Translations under genes and position numbers: made by a program
In this document: positions 16,467-24,433 of the stretch, in pieces
How the letters are laid out: each line of letters starts with the position of its first letter
How positions within the stretch are numbered: the stretch's first letter is position 1
Assembly (NCBI GenBank): GCA_936911875.1
Contig: CAKZGB010000008.1
Span: 1 to 64,000 of the forward strand
Direction of reading: 5' to 3'
DNA from: an uncultured Lysobacteraceae bacterium
GTDB taxonomy: Bacteria > Pseudomonadota > Gammaproteobacteria > Xanthomonadales > Xanthomonadaceae
DNA: 64,000 bases
Notes under the pieces: generated by a model
Databases searched by the model: none
Told to the model about the DNA's origin: nothing
The model's input: only the letters and a program-made list of their open reading frames with translations

Positions 16467-16861
16467 GTGGTGAGTTGTTGCTGGACACCCTGTTACCCAT
16501 TCGCTGGCGCGATCTGGACGCGTTCAATCACGTCAACAATTCGACGTACCTGACGTATCTCGAAGAATCGCGACTGCAATGGATGTTAAGTGTTGCGGGC
16601 GTCGGTCTCGATGACCGGGTCGTCCCCGTGATGGTGGCCAGTCAGCTCAACTATCGTCGTCCGCTGCTGTGGCCGGGCTCGGTGCGCATCCTGTTAACGG
16701 CAGAGCGCGTCGGAACCTCGAGCATGACCATTGCTCACCAAATGGTGCATCCGGAACGTCAGGACGAGCTGTATTGCGATGGCACCGTGACCGTCGTCTG
16801 GATCGATTCCGAAACGGGTCAAAGCGTTCCCTTGCCGCAAACGATTCTCGACGCGCTGTAA
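16463..16861 (+). CDS. Acyl-CoA thioesterase, YbgC/4HBT hotdog family
   Basis: A 132-residue hotdog-fold thioesterase. The YbgC-type active-site region R-W-R-D-L-D-A-F-N-H-V-N-N-S-T-Y (about residues 14-29) carries the catalytic Asp of this family. The substrate (short or long acyl-CoA) cannot be told from the sequence. It is translationally coupled to uvrA by an ATGA overlap. No functional link to DNA repair is known to me; the pairing may only ensure co-expression. Confidence 0.88.
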   Translation: MSGELLLDTLLPIRWRDLDAFNHVNNSTYLTYLEESRLQWMLSVAGVGLDDRVVPVMVASQLNYRRPLLWPGSVRILLTAERVGTSSMTIAHQMVHPERQDELYCDGTVTVVWIDSETGQSVPLPQTILDAL

Positions 16862-16892
16862 GCGCAAACTCGACAGCGCGAAGTGCGCCCGC

Positions 16893-17357
16893 TCAGTCAG
16901 CGGACATTCCGCGCACTTCAAACAGTACTTGCTGACTCCAGCCGGGCCCCGAAAGGCGGACCGGAATGCGTGTGCCGATCGCCACAGCGGCGCGCGGCTT
17001 CATCATCATCAGATGCAAGCCACCGGGCTGAAATAGGACACGGTCGCCGGCTGCAATCACCAGCGATGGTACGTAGCGCATGCGGGCCATGCCGTCGCGC
17101 TCTACGGTCTCGTGGATGCTGACCTCACCAAACTTGGCACTGCGCGCTGCATTCAGAACGACGGCCTTTCGGCACGGATTATCGAGCCGGAAGTAGCCGG
17201 CCATCATCTTCGGCTTACCCGGCGGTACGCGCACGACGGCCTGCGAGATTACCGGCACACAGACCGGAGTCTGGGCCGCAGCCGCTTGGGGCATCATCGT
17301 CATCGCACTGAACGCAGCGACCGCTGTCAGGCCGGCAAATTTAATTGATTGAAACAT
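16893..17357 (-). CDS. Periplasmic copper chaperone PCuAC family
   Basis: A 154-residue protein with a signal peptide (about residues 1-28, cleavage near AAAAQ). The PCuAC (DUF461) copper(I)-binding motif H-x10-M-x21-H-x-M is exactly met, from the His in SIHETVERDG to HLM. Family members carry copper to cytochrome oxidase CuA/CuB or take part in periplasmic copper trafficking. The gene is last in a coupled unit: its ATG overlaps the sulfurtransferase stop by 1 bp. No Sco or cytochrome oxidase gene is in the window. Confidence 0.92.
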   Translation of the reverse strand: MFQSIKFAGLTAVAAFSAMTMMPQAAAAQTPVCVPVISQAVVRVPPGKPKMMAGYFRLDNPCRKAVVLNAARSAKFGEVSIHETVERDGMARMRYVPSLVIAAGDRVLFQPGGLHLMMMKPRAAVAIGTRIPVRLSGPGWSQQVLFEVRGMSAD

Positions 17358-18226
17358 CAGGGTCGTTCTCCGGTCGCGATGGGATGATCAGCATCTTCAA
17401 TCCAGCCGCTCCATGAAGGTGGGTACATGGCAGCGCCGGTGAAGCCCGCCAACTCCATCGCCAATAAATTATGGGCCGCGGTCACACCCGAGCCGCAATA
17501 AAACACCGGTGCCTGATCACTACCCGTGCTCTGCAACAGTTCGCCGAGCTCGCGATGCAAGTCGGCAGCCGGCTTCAAGCGGCCGTCTGGCGACAGGTTC
17601 AATGCAAACGGTCGATTCACTGCACCGGGAATGTGTCCGGCCTTCGCATCGATCGTTTCATTTTCGCCGCGATAACGATCAGCGGCCCGCGAATCGATCA
17701 CCGGTCGCCCTGCATTGCGGGCTGCGATCAGTTGCTCGGCCGTCAGCAGTCGTGTGCGATCGAACTCCACGTCCGCCACCGACTCCTCGGATGCCCCCGG
17801 TGCCGACTCTGCAATGCCGGATTCCAAGGATCGCCCCTCGTCGGCCCATGCGCGAAAGCCGCCATCGAGCACGGCAACCGAATTGTGACCGGAAACGTTG
17901 AGCAACCACCAGGCCCGCGCTGCAAACATGCCGCAATTCTGATCGTAAACAACTACGTGCGTTTCTCGAGTAATCTGCCACGCGGCCAACTGCGCACGCC
18001 ACTGCTCAATCGAGGGCCACGGATGCCTTCCTGCGCCAACCGAATGCGAACCGGACAGCTCCTCATCCATGGACACGCAAATCGCGCTCGGCAAGTGCGA
18101 CTCAGTAAATACCGAACGCCCCCAGTCGGGCTGCATCAGATCATGGCGGCAATCGAGTAACACCGGCGCACGCCCTGCATCAAGTAATTCCTGCAATTGC
18201 GCCGTAGCAATCAGATTACGAATCAT
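17357..18226 (-). CDS. sseA: 3-mercaptopyruvate / thiosulfate sulfurtransferase
   Basis: A 289-residue two-domain rhodanese. The active-site loop in the C-terminal domain is CGSGVTA, the form typical of mercaptopyruvate sulfurtransferases (thiosulfate rhodaneses usually have CRKGVTA). The N-terminal inactive domain has the HLPSAICVSMD and DGGFRAWADEGR segments of the family. It probably transfers sulfane sulfur in the cytoplasm. The start at MIRNLIATAQ overlaps the Nudix gene stop by 4 bp (ATGA), so translation is coupled. Longer upstream in-frame sequence is rejected because it lies inside the Nudix gene. Confidence 0.92.
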   Translation of the reverse strand: MIRNLIATAQLQELLDAGRAPVLLDCRHDLMQPDWGRSVFTESHLPSAICVSMDEELSGSHSVGAGRHPWPSIEQWRAQLAAWQITRETHVVVYDQNCGMFAARAWWLLNVSGHNSVAVLDGGFRAWADEGRSLESGIAESAPGASEESVADVEFDRTRLLTAEQLIAARNAGRPVIDSRAADRYRGENETIDAKAGHIPGAVNRPFALNLSPDGRLKPAADLHRELGELLQSTGSDQAPVFYCGSGVTAAHNLLAMELAGFTGAAMYPPSWSGWIEDADHPIATGERP

Positions 18227-19029
18227 GGCGAAGGACTCCCTTGCGCAATAGCCGTCCGCAGCATCCGCAACATGGCGGCCGTTGCGCCCCACACGCGATG
18301 CGGAGCGTCAGGATGCGGCTGAAACTCGCCGACTTGACGGATGTGTCCGCCAAATTCAACGGTGCGTTCAAAGTACTGCGCCTCATCGAGCAGATGCGAC
18401 AACGGGATCTCAAATACTTCGGAGACTTCGTGAGGATTGGGGACGGCCTGATAGTTACTGTCCAGCCAAGCCACAACCGGCGTGACAACGTAACGCGAGA
18501 TCGTCGCAAAGCGATCGAGAAACCCGACCGGATGAAAGCGACGTGCCGTGATACCGATTTCCTCGTGCGCTTCGCGCATGGCGGTCGCTACGATGTCAGC
18601 ATCCGTTTCATCGCGTGCACCTCCGGGGAAACTGACTTGCCCGCTATGCTGCCGCAAGGTCTCCGTGCGGCGAGTGAGCAGCACATAGATACCGGTCTCG
18701 CGTGCCACCAATGGAATGAGCACCGCGGCCTCGCGCCAGTCGGCCGGCACATCGGGTTCGCCTTGCAACTCAAACAGAGGCCCCAGATCTGCCCAGTTCA
18801 CGGCGGGTGCCTGCGGCGGATGCAATACCGGATGCAAGGTACGCAACAACGCGGTGGTGACGTGCTCGCGCTCCGGCAAGGCCTTCGACATGACCCCGCG
18901 ACGACGTGACTCGTCCCATTGCGACCAGAAACCGATTTCGTTGCCCGACCGGAAACAACCCGTGCACAAGCCGTCGGCACCGATGGTGCAGACGTTGATG
19001 CAAGGCGTCGAGATGGACTGCAGTGTCAT
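18223..19029 (-). CDS. DUF1289 domain - CoA pyrophosphatase (NudL-like Nudix hydrolase) fusion
   Basis: A 268-residue protein in two parts. Residues 8-45 are a DUF1289 zinc/metal-binding-like module with four cysteines, P-C-I-N-V-C and L-C-T-G-C (Cys10, 14, 22, 25), plus the usual downstream W-x-x-W-D/E-x-x-R. Residues from about 90 on are a CoA-pyrophosphatase-type Nudix domain: the UPF0035 segment LLTRRTETLRQHSGQVSFPGGARD followed in frame by REAHEEIG, with the Nudix metal ligands. Such enzymes hydrolyse CoA to phosphopantetheine and adenosine 3',5'-bisphosphate. An internal ATG at 18891 could start a Nudix-only product. First gene of a unit with sseA and PCuAC. Confidence 0.88.
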   Translation of the reverse strand: MTLQSISTPCINVCTIGADGLCTGCFRSGNEIGFWSQWDESRRRGVMSKALPEREHVTTALLRTLHPVLHPPQAPAVNWADLGPLFELQGEPDVPADWREAAVLIPLVARETGIYVLLTRRTETLRQHSGQVSFPGGARDETDADIVATAMREAHEEIGITARRFHPVGFLDRFATISRYVVTPVVAWLDSNYQAVPNPHEVSEVFEIPLSHLLDEAQYFERTVEFGGHIRQVGEFQPHPDAPHRVWGATAAMLRMLRTAIAQGSPSP

Positions 19030-19040
19030 TGAAATTCGGG

Positions 19041-19078
19041 TCTCTGAAATGGCGATGCGCCGGACAGCCGGCGCATCG
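19041..19078 (-). terminator. Probable intrinsic terminator of the FKBP gene
   Basis: A perfect 11-bp stem (19053-19063 with 19068-19078) with an ACAG loop. The minus-strand tail has only a short T run, so termination may be partial. Confidence 0.55.
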
Positions 19079-19103
19079 CGGGTACTGCTACGACCAGTAT
19101 CGC

Positions 19104-19784
19104 TTACTTGAACGAAACCAGTTCCACTTCGTACTGAAGAACGGCATTCGGCATACGCGAATCCTTGCCGTTACCCAGTGCCGGCGGCAACGTAATTTCC
19201 CACTTGGAGCCGGTCGGCATCATGGTGAGTGCCTGACGCAGGCCGGCCAGCGGAATGTCGCTGATCTTCAGACCGTCGGCCGGCTTAGCAGCCAGTGCTT
19301 GCGGATCTTGCGGACGTTGACCGTAAGGGAACGGACCGGCAACTTTGATGTTCACAGCGCTGGTGGTAGTGGGCTTAGCACCCTTACCGGCAGCGATGAC
19401 ACGATATTGCAGACCGTTCGGAAGGGTTTGCACGCCCGCCTTAGCCTTATTAGCAGCCAGGAACTTGGTGCTCTCGGCGGCGTTGCTGGCGGCGACCTTT
19501 TCAAACTCGGCCTTGGCACGGGCTTGAACGCGCGCATCGTAGGCTTGCAGAGCGGCCTTCAATTGGTCTTCGGGGATCGCCGGCTCTTTCTTAGCGATGG
19601 CATCGTTCACACCCTTAAGGACGGAGTTGGCATCGACCGATTCACCGACTTCGAGAACGCGGGCGGCCAGATCATATCCGAGGTAATAGCTGACCTTGCC
19701 CTTTTCGGACGACAGATCTTGAGCGGCAGCGGAGCCCGCAACGGAGGCGGCGGCCAGAGCAATGGCCAAAACGCGATACTTCAT
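19104..19784 (-). CDS. FKBP-type peptidyl-prolyl isomerase-like protein (Mip/FkpA-like), degenerate active site
   Basis: A 226-residue exported protein with signal peptide MKYRVLAIALAAASVAGSAAA. An N-terminal helical dimerisation domain of the Mip/FkpA type follows (about 22-115), starting with S-Y-Y-L-G-Y-D, and then an FKBP-like domain (about 120-226). The domain keeps the overall FKBP pattern (LPNGLQYRVI, MMPTGSKWEITLPPALG, LQYEVELVSF). Residues that normally line the pocket are missing: the Y-x-G-x-L/D-G-x-x-F-D block is replaced by KVAGPFPYGQRP and the IPGW tryptophan by IPLAG. It is probably a periplasmic chaperone with little isomerase activity (inference). GGAGAG precedes the ATG at 19784. 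Confidence 0.82.
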   Translation of the reverse strand: MKYRVLAIALAAASVAGSAAAQDLSSEKGKVSYYLGYDLAARVLEVGESVDANSVLKGVNDAIAKKEPAIPEDQLKAALQAYDARVQARAKAEFEKVAASNAAESTKFLAANKAKAGVQTLPNGLQYRVIAAGKGAKPTTTSAVNIKVAGPFPYGQRPQDPQALAAKPADGLKISDIPLAGLRQALTMMPTGSKWEITLPPALGNGKDSRMPNAVLQYEVELVSFK

Positions 19785-19976
19785 GAATTGAAACTCTCCA
19801 ATATTAAAATGTACTTGTGGGTAGTTGCCGGAGCACGCCACAGGCTCCATAAAGGCCCGACCTGTCAGGGAAGGAGCCAGACACGCTAGGATAAACGCAA
19901 CGGAGCCTGGATCACCATTTAGTCTGTTCCTTTGGACCATCCCCATTCAAAAAAGTTTCACTCGGAGCCCCGATTC

Positions 19977-20759
19977 ATGCCATTTGCCAACCTCCTCATC
20001 GAAAATCAAGGCGCCATTCGTAAGATTTTCGTTAATCGCCCTGACAAGCTGAATGCGCTAAATGCCGAAACGCTCGATGAGCTCGACCGCGCCTTTCAGG
20101 AAGCGGGTGCCGATCCTTCGGTGCGAGTCGTGGTGCTGACGGGTTCGGGTCCGAAGGCATTCGTCGCCGGCGCCGACATCGCGCAAATGAATGCTCTAAC
20201 GCCCGTGCAAGGGCGCGATTTTTCCAAGCGCGGCACCGACATGATGCGACGCGTTGAACAACTGGGCAAACCGGTGATTGCGATGATCAACGGCTTTGCA
20301 TTGGGCGGCGGTCTCGAACTGGCGATGTGCTGCCACCTGCGCATCGCGGGCGATACGGCCAAGATCGGCCAGCCCGAAATTAATTTAGGTCTGGTCCCGG
20401 GTTTTGGCGGTACACAGCGGCTGCTGCGTCTGGCCGGCCGTGGGGCAACGCTGGAGCTGTGTCTGCTGGGCGCACCGATTACTGCGCAACGCGGTTATGA
20501 ACTCGGCATCGTCCATCGTGTGGTGGCGGCTGACGCTTTGGAATCAACCGTTGAACAAATCGCTACGCAGTTAGCCAATGCCGCCCCGCTCGCCTTGCGG
20601 TCCATTCTCGATTGCGTACTCAATGGCGAAGAGATGCCCATGACCGAAGCCCTCTCCTACGAGTCCACGCAGTTTGGCCTGATCTTCAGCACCAACGACA
20701 TGCGCGAAGGCACCGCCGCGTTCTTGGGCAAACGTGCTGCCGAATTCAAAGGCGAATGA
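19977..20759 (+). CDS. Enoyl-CoA hydratase/isomerase (crotonase)
   Basis: A 260-residue crotonase-fold enzyme. The oxyanion-hole segments AFVAGADIAQM (about 60-70) and GFALGGGLELAMCCHLRIA (about 103-121) are present. The two catalytic glutamates of hydratases are found in GGLELAM and QPEINLGL. This supports true 2-enoyl-CoA hydratase activity, as in beta-oxidation or related acyl-CoA metabolism. GGAG at 19964-19967 supports the ATG at 19977, and the family N-terminus agrees. The next gene starts within its stop codon. Confidence 0.92.
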   Translation: MPFANLLIENQGAIRKIFVNRPDKLNALNAETLDELDRAFQEAGADPSVRVVVLTGSGPKAFVAGADIAQMNALTPVQGRDFSKRGTDMMRRVEQLGKPVIAMINGFALGGGLELAMCCHLRIAGDTAKIGQPEINLGLVPGFGGTQRLLRLAGRGATLELCLLGAPITAQRGYELGIVHRVVAADALESTVEQIATQLANAAPLALRSILDCVLNGEEMPMTEALSYESTQFGLIFSTNDMREGTAAFLGKRAAEFKGE

Positions 20760-21121
20760 CAGCGGCAATGGACGCTGATATTCGCAGCGCTTTAATAATT
20801 GCCGCAAAAGCAGGTGATCTCGATGCCGCGTTGGAGATGGGACTGCTCGATGTGGACCTCTCGCCACAGCAGGAAGCGAGCGACGATACAGAGTGGCTGA
20901 CGGTATTGCCGCAGCTGGTGCAATGGCAGACCGAGCGCCGCCAGGCATTGGCCGCCCGCGAGCGCTATCGGGCCAAGCAGGCGCGCGAACTCGCCAAGCA
21001 AAAGGAGCGTGCCGCTCGCCGTGCAGGACAGTCAACAGCCACCGGTAACTTACCGAGTGTCGCGCAAGCCGCGCTGGAACGCGCCAAAGCACGCGCCGCG
21101 GCCCGCAAGTCGCAAGCCTGA
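20756..21121 (+). CDS. Small helical protein of unknown function
   Basis: A 121-residue protein I do not recognise. The N-terminal 40 residues look like a short helical-repeat segment (ALIIAAKAGDLDAALEMGLLD). The middle is acidic (EASDDTEW), and from about residue 60 it is a strongly basic, Arg/Lys/Ala/Gln-rich helix likely to be coiled coil, ending RAKARAAARKSQA. No signal peptide or membrane segment is seen. It overlaps the crotonase stop by 4 bp (ATGA) and ends 14 nt before nth, so it belongs to this operon. The basic tail suggests nucleic-acid or protein contact, but this is inference only. Confidence 0.7.
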   Translation: MTAAMDADIRSALIIAAKAGDLDAALEMGLLDVDLSPQQEASDDTEWLTVLPQLVQWQTERRQALAARERYRAKQARELAKQKERAARRAGQSTATGNLPSVAQAALERAKARAAARKSQA

Positions 21122-21135
21122 AACAAATACGTCAC

Positions 21136-21855
21136 ATGTCGAAACCCGCGGATACCAAAGCGAAGCCCCATAAGGCCGCAACGAAGCGACCGGCACGCCC
21201 CACCCGCTGGACACGTGCAGCGGTCGCCGAAGCCTTCCGCCGTTTTCAGCAGCACAATCCGAAACCGACGACGGAGCTTGAATACGGCAACACGTATCAG
21301 CTGCTGGTTGCGGTTGCACTCAGTGCACAATCGACAGACGTCGGCGTCAACAAGGCCACCCGTGCATTGTTCCGCATAGTTGAAACCCCACAACAGTTAT
21401 TGGACTTGGGCCAAGAAGAGCTGATCCAGCACATTGCCACCATCGGGCTCTTTAATACCAAAGCCGCCAATCTCATCAAAGCGGCCCACATGCTGGTTGA
21501 TTTGCACGACGGCGTAGTTCCGCAAAGTCGCAGCGCGCTCGAAGCGCTACCCGGTGTCGGACGCAAAACGGCCAACGTTATTCTGAACACGGCGTTCGGT
21601 GAGCCGACATTGGCTGTCGATACCCATATCTTTCGAGTCGCGAATCGGACGGGTCTCGCGCCGGGCGCCAATGTCGATCAAGTCGAACGGAATCTGCTCA
21701 AAATCATTCCGGAACCCTACTTGTACGATGCACATCATTGGCTGATCTTGCATGGACGTTACGTGTGTAAAGCCCAGCGCCCTTTATGCGGCAACTGTCT
21801 CATTGCCGATCTGTGCAAGTTTCCTGAAAAGCAAAAATTTGTCGCAGAACCGTAA
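21136..21855 (+). CDS. nth: Endonuclease III (DNA glycosylase/AP lyase)
   Basis: A 239-residue base-excision repair glycosylase for oxidised pyrimidines. The helix-hairpin-helix L-P-G-V-G-R-K-T-A-N-V contains the catalytic Lys, and VDTHIFRV the catalytic Asp. The [4Fe-4S] loop C-x6-C-x2-C-x5-C is at Cys211, 218, 221 and 227. The first 25 or so residues are an extra Lys/Ala/Pro-rich basic extension compared with E. coli Nth (211 aa). It is last in the crotonase operon. Confidence 0.96.
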   Translation: MSKPADTKAKPHKAATKRPARPTRWTRAAVAEAFRRFQQHNPKPTTELEYGNTYQLLVAVALSAQSTDVGVNKATRALFRIVETPQQLLDLGQEELIQHIATIGLFNTKAANLIKAAHMLVDLHDGVVPQSRSALEALPGVGRKTANVILNTAFGEPTLAVDTHIFRVANRTGLAPGANVDQVERNLLKIIPEPYLYDAHHWLILHGRYVCKAQRPLCGNCLIADLCKFPEKQKFVAEP

Positions 21856-21863
21856 ATATTTCA

Positions 21864-21901
21864 TTTTGTGTCACAGAAGTGAAACACGGGGCACCTAAGC
21901 T
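21864..21901 (+). promoter_or_regulatory. Candidate PhoB box and -10 upstream of the phosphate porin
   Basis: TGTCAC (21869-21874) matches one PhoB half-site exactly. A weaker copy TGAAAC starts 11 bp later, and a poor -10 (TAAGCT, 21896-21901) follows at roughly the usual distance. The position upstream of a pst locus makes PhoB control likely, but the site match is only moderate. Confidence 0.3.
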
Positions 21902-21937
21902 TTCGTCATCTCGACAAGCCCAAAGGCACCCCTCCCC

Positions 21938-23131
21938 ATGTTGCATTCTCGCAAAATCATCGCCGTCGCCCTGGCTGCGGCTCTGTTCGCCCCGGCTGCC
22001 AAAGCTGAAATCGCGTTTGACGTGATCGGTGGTTCGGAAATCTCGTTCGAAGGCCTGGTTCAAGCCGACGGCAACTGGTTCTCCAACGACATCGTCGATC
22101 AGAACGGTCAAGCTCTGAACGGCAAGGATACCGAATTCGAACTGCGCCGCGCTGAGCTGGTGTTCAAGGGCAAGGGCCCTGGCGCTGTCAGCTGGGTTGT
22201 CGGTCATGACGTGAAGGCCAAGAAGTGGCTGGACGTCAACGCCAAGTACACCATCGGCAGCAACTCCAACAACTTCGTCCAAATCGGTCAGTACAAGCAA
22301 CCGCACAGCCTGGAAGAACTGACTTCGACCAAGCACAATGACTTCATCGCTAAGGCTTCGATCACCAACGGCATGACCGTTGCTCGCCGCCTCGGTGTGG
22401 CTGCCGGTACCGGCGACAAGAACTGGTCGGTCATGGGTTCGTGGTTCACTCGCGAACTGACCCGCAACGGTAACCACGGCGTCGGTTACGGCGTGCGCGG
22501 CACCTTTGCTCCGATCAACGATGGCGGCAACGTCCTGCACCTGGGCCTGTCCTATGTCAGCCGTGACACCGACGGCGACGTCCTGCGTCTGCGCGTGCGT
22601 CCGATGGCCGATCTGGCCACCGCTTACCTGGTCGACACCGGCAGCGTGACCAACGTGGATCGAGCAGCGACCACCGGTCTCGAAGCCCTGTACATCACCG
22701 GCCCGTTCAAGCTGCAAGGCGAATACATGCAAACCAAGGTGTCGGGTGTAACCTCGGCACGCGATTTCGACACCGACGGCGGTTACGTCAGCGCCGTGTG
22801 GAATGTCACCGGTGAGAAGTTCGGCTATAAGGGCGGCACCCCGTCGCTGGGTCTGCCGGACAACCCGTCGGCCGGCATGTTCCAACTGGGTCTGCGCTAC
22901 GACACCATCAACTTGAATGACGGCTCGTTTGCCGGCACCCCGCCGAAGGGCACCGGTGTGCTGGGCGGCAAGCAAGATACCTGGACGCTGGGTGCCAACT
23001 GGTACTGGCGCTCCAACTTCAAGTTCGCACTGAACTACAACAAGGTCACCTCGAGCAAGTTCAAGACGAACATCGGCAACGTCAATGACGATCCGAGCTC
23101 GATCACTGCTCGCGCACAAATTTACTGGTAA
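21938..23131 (+). CDS. Phosphate-selective porin, OprO/OprP family
   Basis: A 397-residue outer-membrane beta-barrel protein. It has a signal peptide (about residues 1-22, ending AAKAE), the OprP-type start (VIGGSEISFEGLVQADGNWF) and alternating barrel strands. The ending RAQIYW has the aromatic C-terminus recognised by the Bam complex. GLPDNPSAGMFQLGLRYDTINLNDG and the final NYNKV...ARAQIYW are typical of phosphate porins. It would let phosphate or polyphosphate into the periplasm for PstS. It is first in the pst locus, with pstS1 62 nt downstream. Confidence 0.92.
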   Translation: MLHSRKIIAVALAAALFAPAAKAEIAFDVIGGSEISFEGLVQADGNWFSNDIVDQNGQALNGKDTEFELRRAELVFKGKGPGAVSWVVGHDVKAKKWLDVNAKYTIGSNSNNFVQIGQYKQPHSLEELTSTKHNDFIAKASITNGMTVARRLGVAAGTGDKNWSVMGSWFTRELTRNGNHGVGYGVRGTFAPINDGGNVLHLGLSYVSRDTDGDVLRLRVRPMADLATAYLVDTGSVTNVDRAATTGLEALYITGPFKLQGEYMQTKVSGVTSARDFDTDGGYVSAVWNVTGEKFGYKGGTPSLGLPDNPSAGMFQLGLRYDTINLNDGSFAGTPPKGTGVLGGKQDTWTLGANWYWRSNFKFALNYNKVTSSKFKTNIGNVNDDPSSITARAQIYW

Positions 23132-23140
23132 GTCCTAACC

Positions 23141-23164
23141 GGCGGTGCACTCCGGTGCACCGTC
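23141..23164 (+). other. Intercistronic mRNA hairpin between the porin gene and pstS1
   Basis: An 8-bp perfect stem (23143-23150 with 23155-23162), extendable to 10 with a G-U pair, and a TCCG loop. No T run follows, so it is not a typical terminator. It lies about 30 nt before the pstS1 ATG and may protect mRNA ends or mark a processing site. Confidence 0.5.
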
Positions 23165-23193
23165 GGTCACTGTAACTCCCAAAGGAAATCAAG

Positions 23194-24210
23194 ATGAAAT
23201 TCGTCAAGACTCAAATCGTTGCCGCCGTCGCCGGCGCGCTGCTGGCCGGTCAGGCCTTCGCAGCCGATGTGACCGGTGCAGGCGCATCGTTCGTGTTCCC
23301 GGTCATGTCCAAGTGGTCGGCTGACTACTCCAAGGCCACCGGCAAGAAAGTGAACTATCAGTCGATCGGTTCGGGCGGTGGTATCGCTCAAATCAAGGCT
23401 AAGACCGTTGACTTCGGTTCGTCGGATGCTCCGCTCAGCTCCGCAGAACTGGACAAGGCCGGCCTGATCCAATTCCCGTCGGTTATCGGTGGTGTGGTTC
23501 CGGTGTTCAACCTGCCGGGCGTCCCGGCCGGTGCCATGAAGATGGACGGCGCAACCCTGGCCGATATCTTCCTGGGCAAGATCAAGAAGTGGAACGACCC
23601 GCGTCTGGCCGCTACTAACGCCGGCGTCAAGCTCCCCGACCTGCCGATCCGCATCGTGCACCGCTCGGACGGTTCGGGCACCTCGTTCAACTTCACCAAC
23701 TACCTGTCCAAGGTCTCGCCGGAATGGAAGTCCAAGGTCGGTCAAGGTACCTCGGTCAACTGGCCGGGCGGTATCGGCGGCAAGGGTAACGAAGGCGTTG
23801 CTGCTTACGTCAAGCAAATCAAGGGCTCGATCGGCTATGTCGAACTGTCCTATGCGCTGCAAAACAAGATGCCCTACAGCCGTCTGAAGAACCGCGCCGG
23901 CAACTTCATCATCCCTAGCGACAAGACCTTTGCCGCCGCTGCTGCCAGCGCACAATGGGGTTCGGCTAAGGACTTCAACCTGGTCATCACCGACGCTCCG
24001 GGCGAAGAAGCATGGCCGATCACTGCCACCAACTTCATCCTGATGCAAAAGCAACCGAAAAACCCGCAAGGTTCGAAGAACACCATCGAGTTCTTCCGCT
24101 GGGTGTACGCCAAGGGTGACGCTGCCGCTGCCGCTCTGGACTACGTCCCGCTGCCGGCCTCGCTGGTGAAGCAAGTCGAAGGCTATTGGGCAACCGAAGC
24201 CAAGTACTGA
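23194..24210 (+). CDS. pstS: Phosphate ABC transporter substrate-binding protein PstS (soluble)
   Basis: A 338-residue periplasmic phosphate-binding protein with a type I signal peptide (about 1-23, QAFAA). Phosphate-contacting segments of the family are present: TGAGASFVFP, the GSGGGI loop with DFGSSDAPL, and RSDGSGTSFNFTNYL. AAAGGA lies 9 nt before the ATG. It binds periplasmic phosphate for PstCAB. A strong terminator follows, separating it from a second pstS. Confidence 0.97.
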   Translation: MKFVKTQIVAAVAGALLAGQAFAADVTGAGASFVFPVMSKWSADYSKATGKKVNYQSIGSGGGIAQIKAKTVDFGSSDAPLSSAELDKAGLIQFPSVIGGVVPVFNLPGVPAGAMKMDGATLADIFLGKIKKWNDPRLAATNAGVKLPDLPIRIVHRSDGSGTSFNFTNYLSKVSPEWKSKVGQGTSVNWPGGIGGKGNEGVAAYVKQIKGSIGYVELSYALQNKMPYSRLKNRAGNFIIPSDKTFAAAAASAQWGSAKDFNLVITDAPGEEAWPITATNFILMQKQPKNPQGSKNTIEFFRWVYAKGDAAAAALDYVPLPASLVKQVEGYWATEAKY

Positions 24211-24236
24211 TCTCTACTCTCCGTAGTGATTCGGGC

Positions 24237-24266
24237 AACGCCGGTACCGCAAGGTGCCGGCGTTTT
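24237..24266 (+). terminator. Intrinsic terminator after pstS1
   Basis: A 12-bp stem (24237-24248 with 24253-24264, one G-U) capped by a GCAA tetraloop, followed by TTTTCT. Confidence 0.88.
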
Positions 24267-24324
24267 CTGTTGGGGCGAAGGCCGATGCGGACGCTCCATT
24301 TTTATACGGGTGAAATAAAACGAT

Positions 24325-24366
24325 TGCCGATGTCATCAAGGCGTAACATTATTATCATTTCATATT
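24325..24366 (+). promoter_or_regulatory. Candidate PhoB box and -10 upstream of pstS2
   Basis: A perfect TGTCAT half-site at 24331-24336 and a partial copy (CGTAAC) 11 bp later are followed by AT-rich sequence with TATCAT (24353-24358) or CATATT (24361-24366). This could give pstS2-pstCAB-phoU a second entry point after the pstS1 terminator. Confidence 0.35.
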
Positions 24367-24433
24367 GGCAACCCGAACTCGGCTCCTTGCGGAGCCCGAT
24401 TCTCACCCGGAACCTGAATCAAGGACTCTCGAA

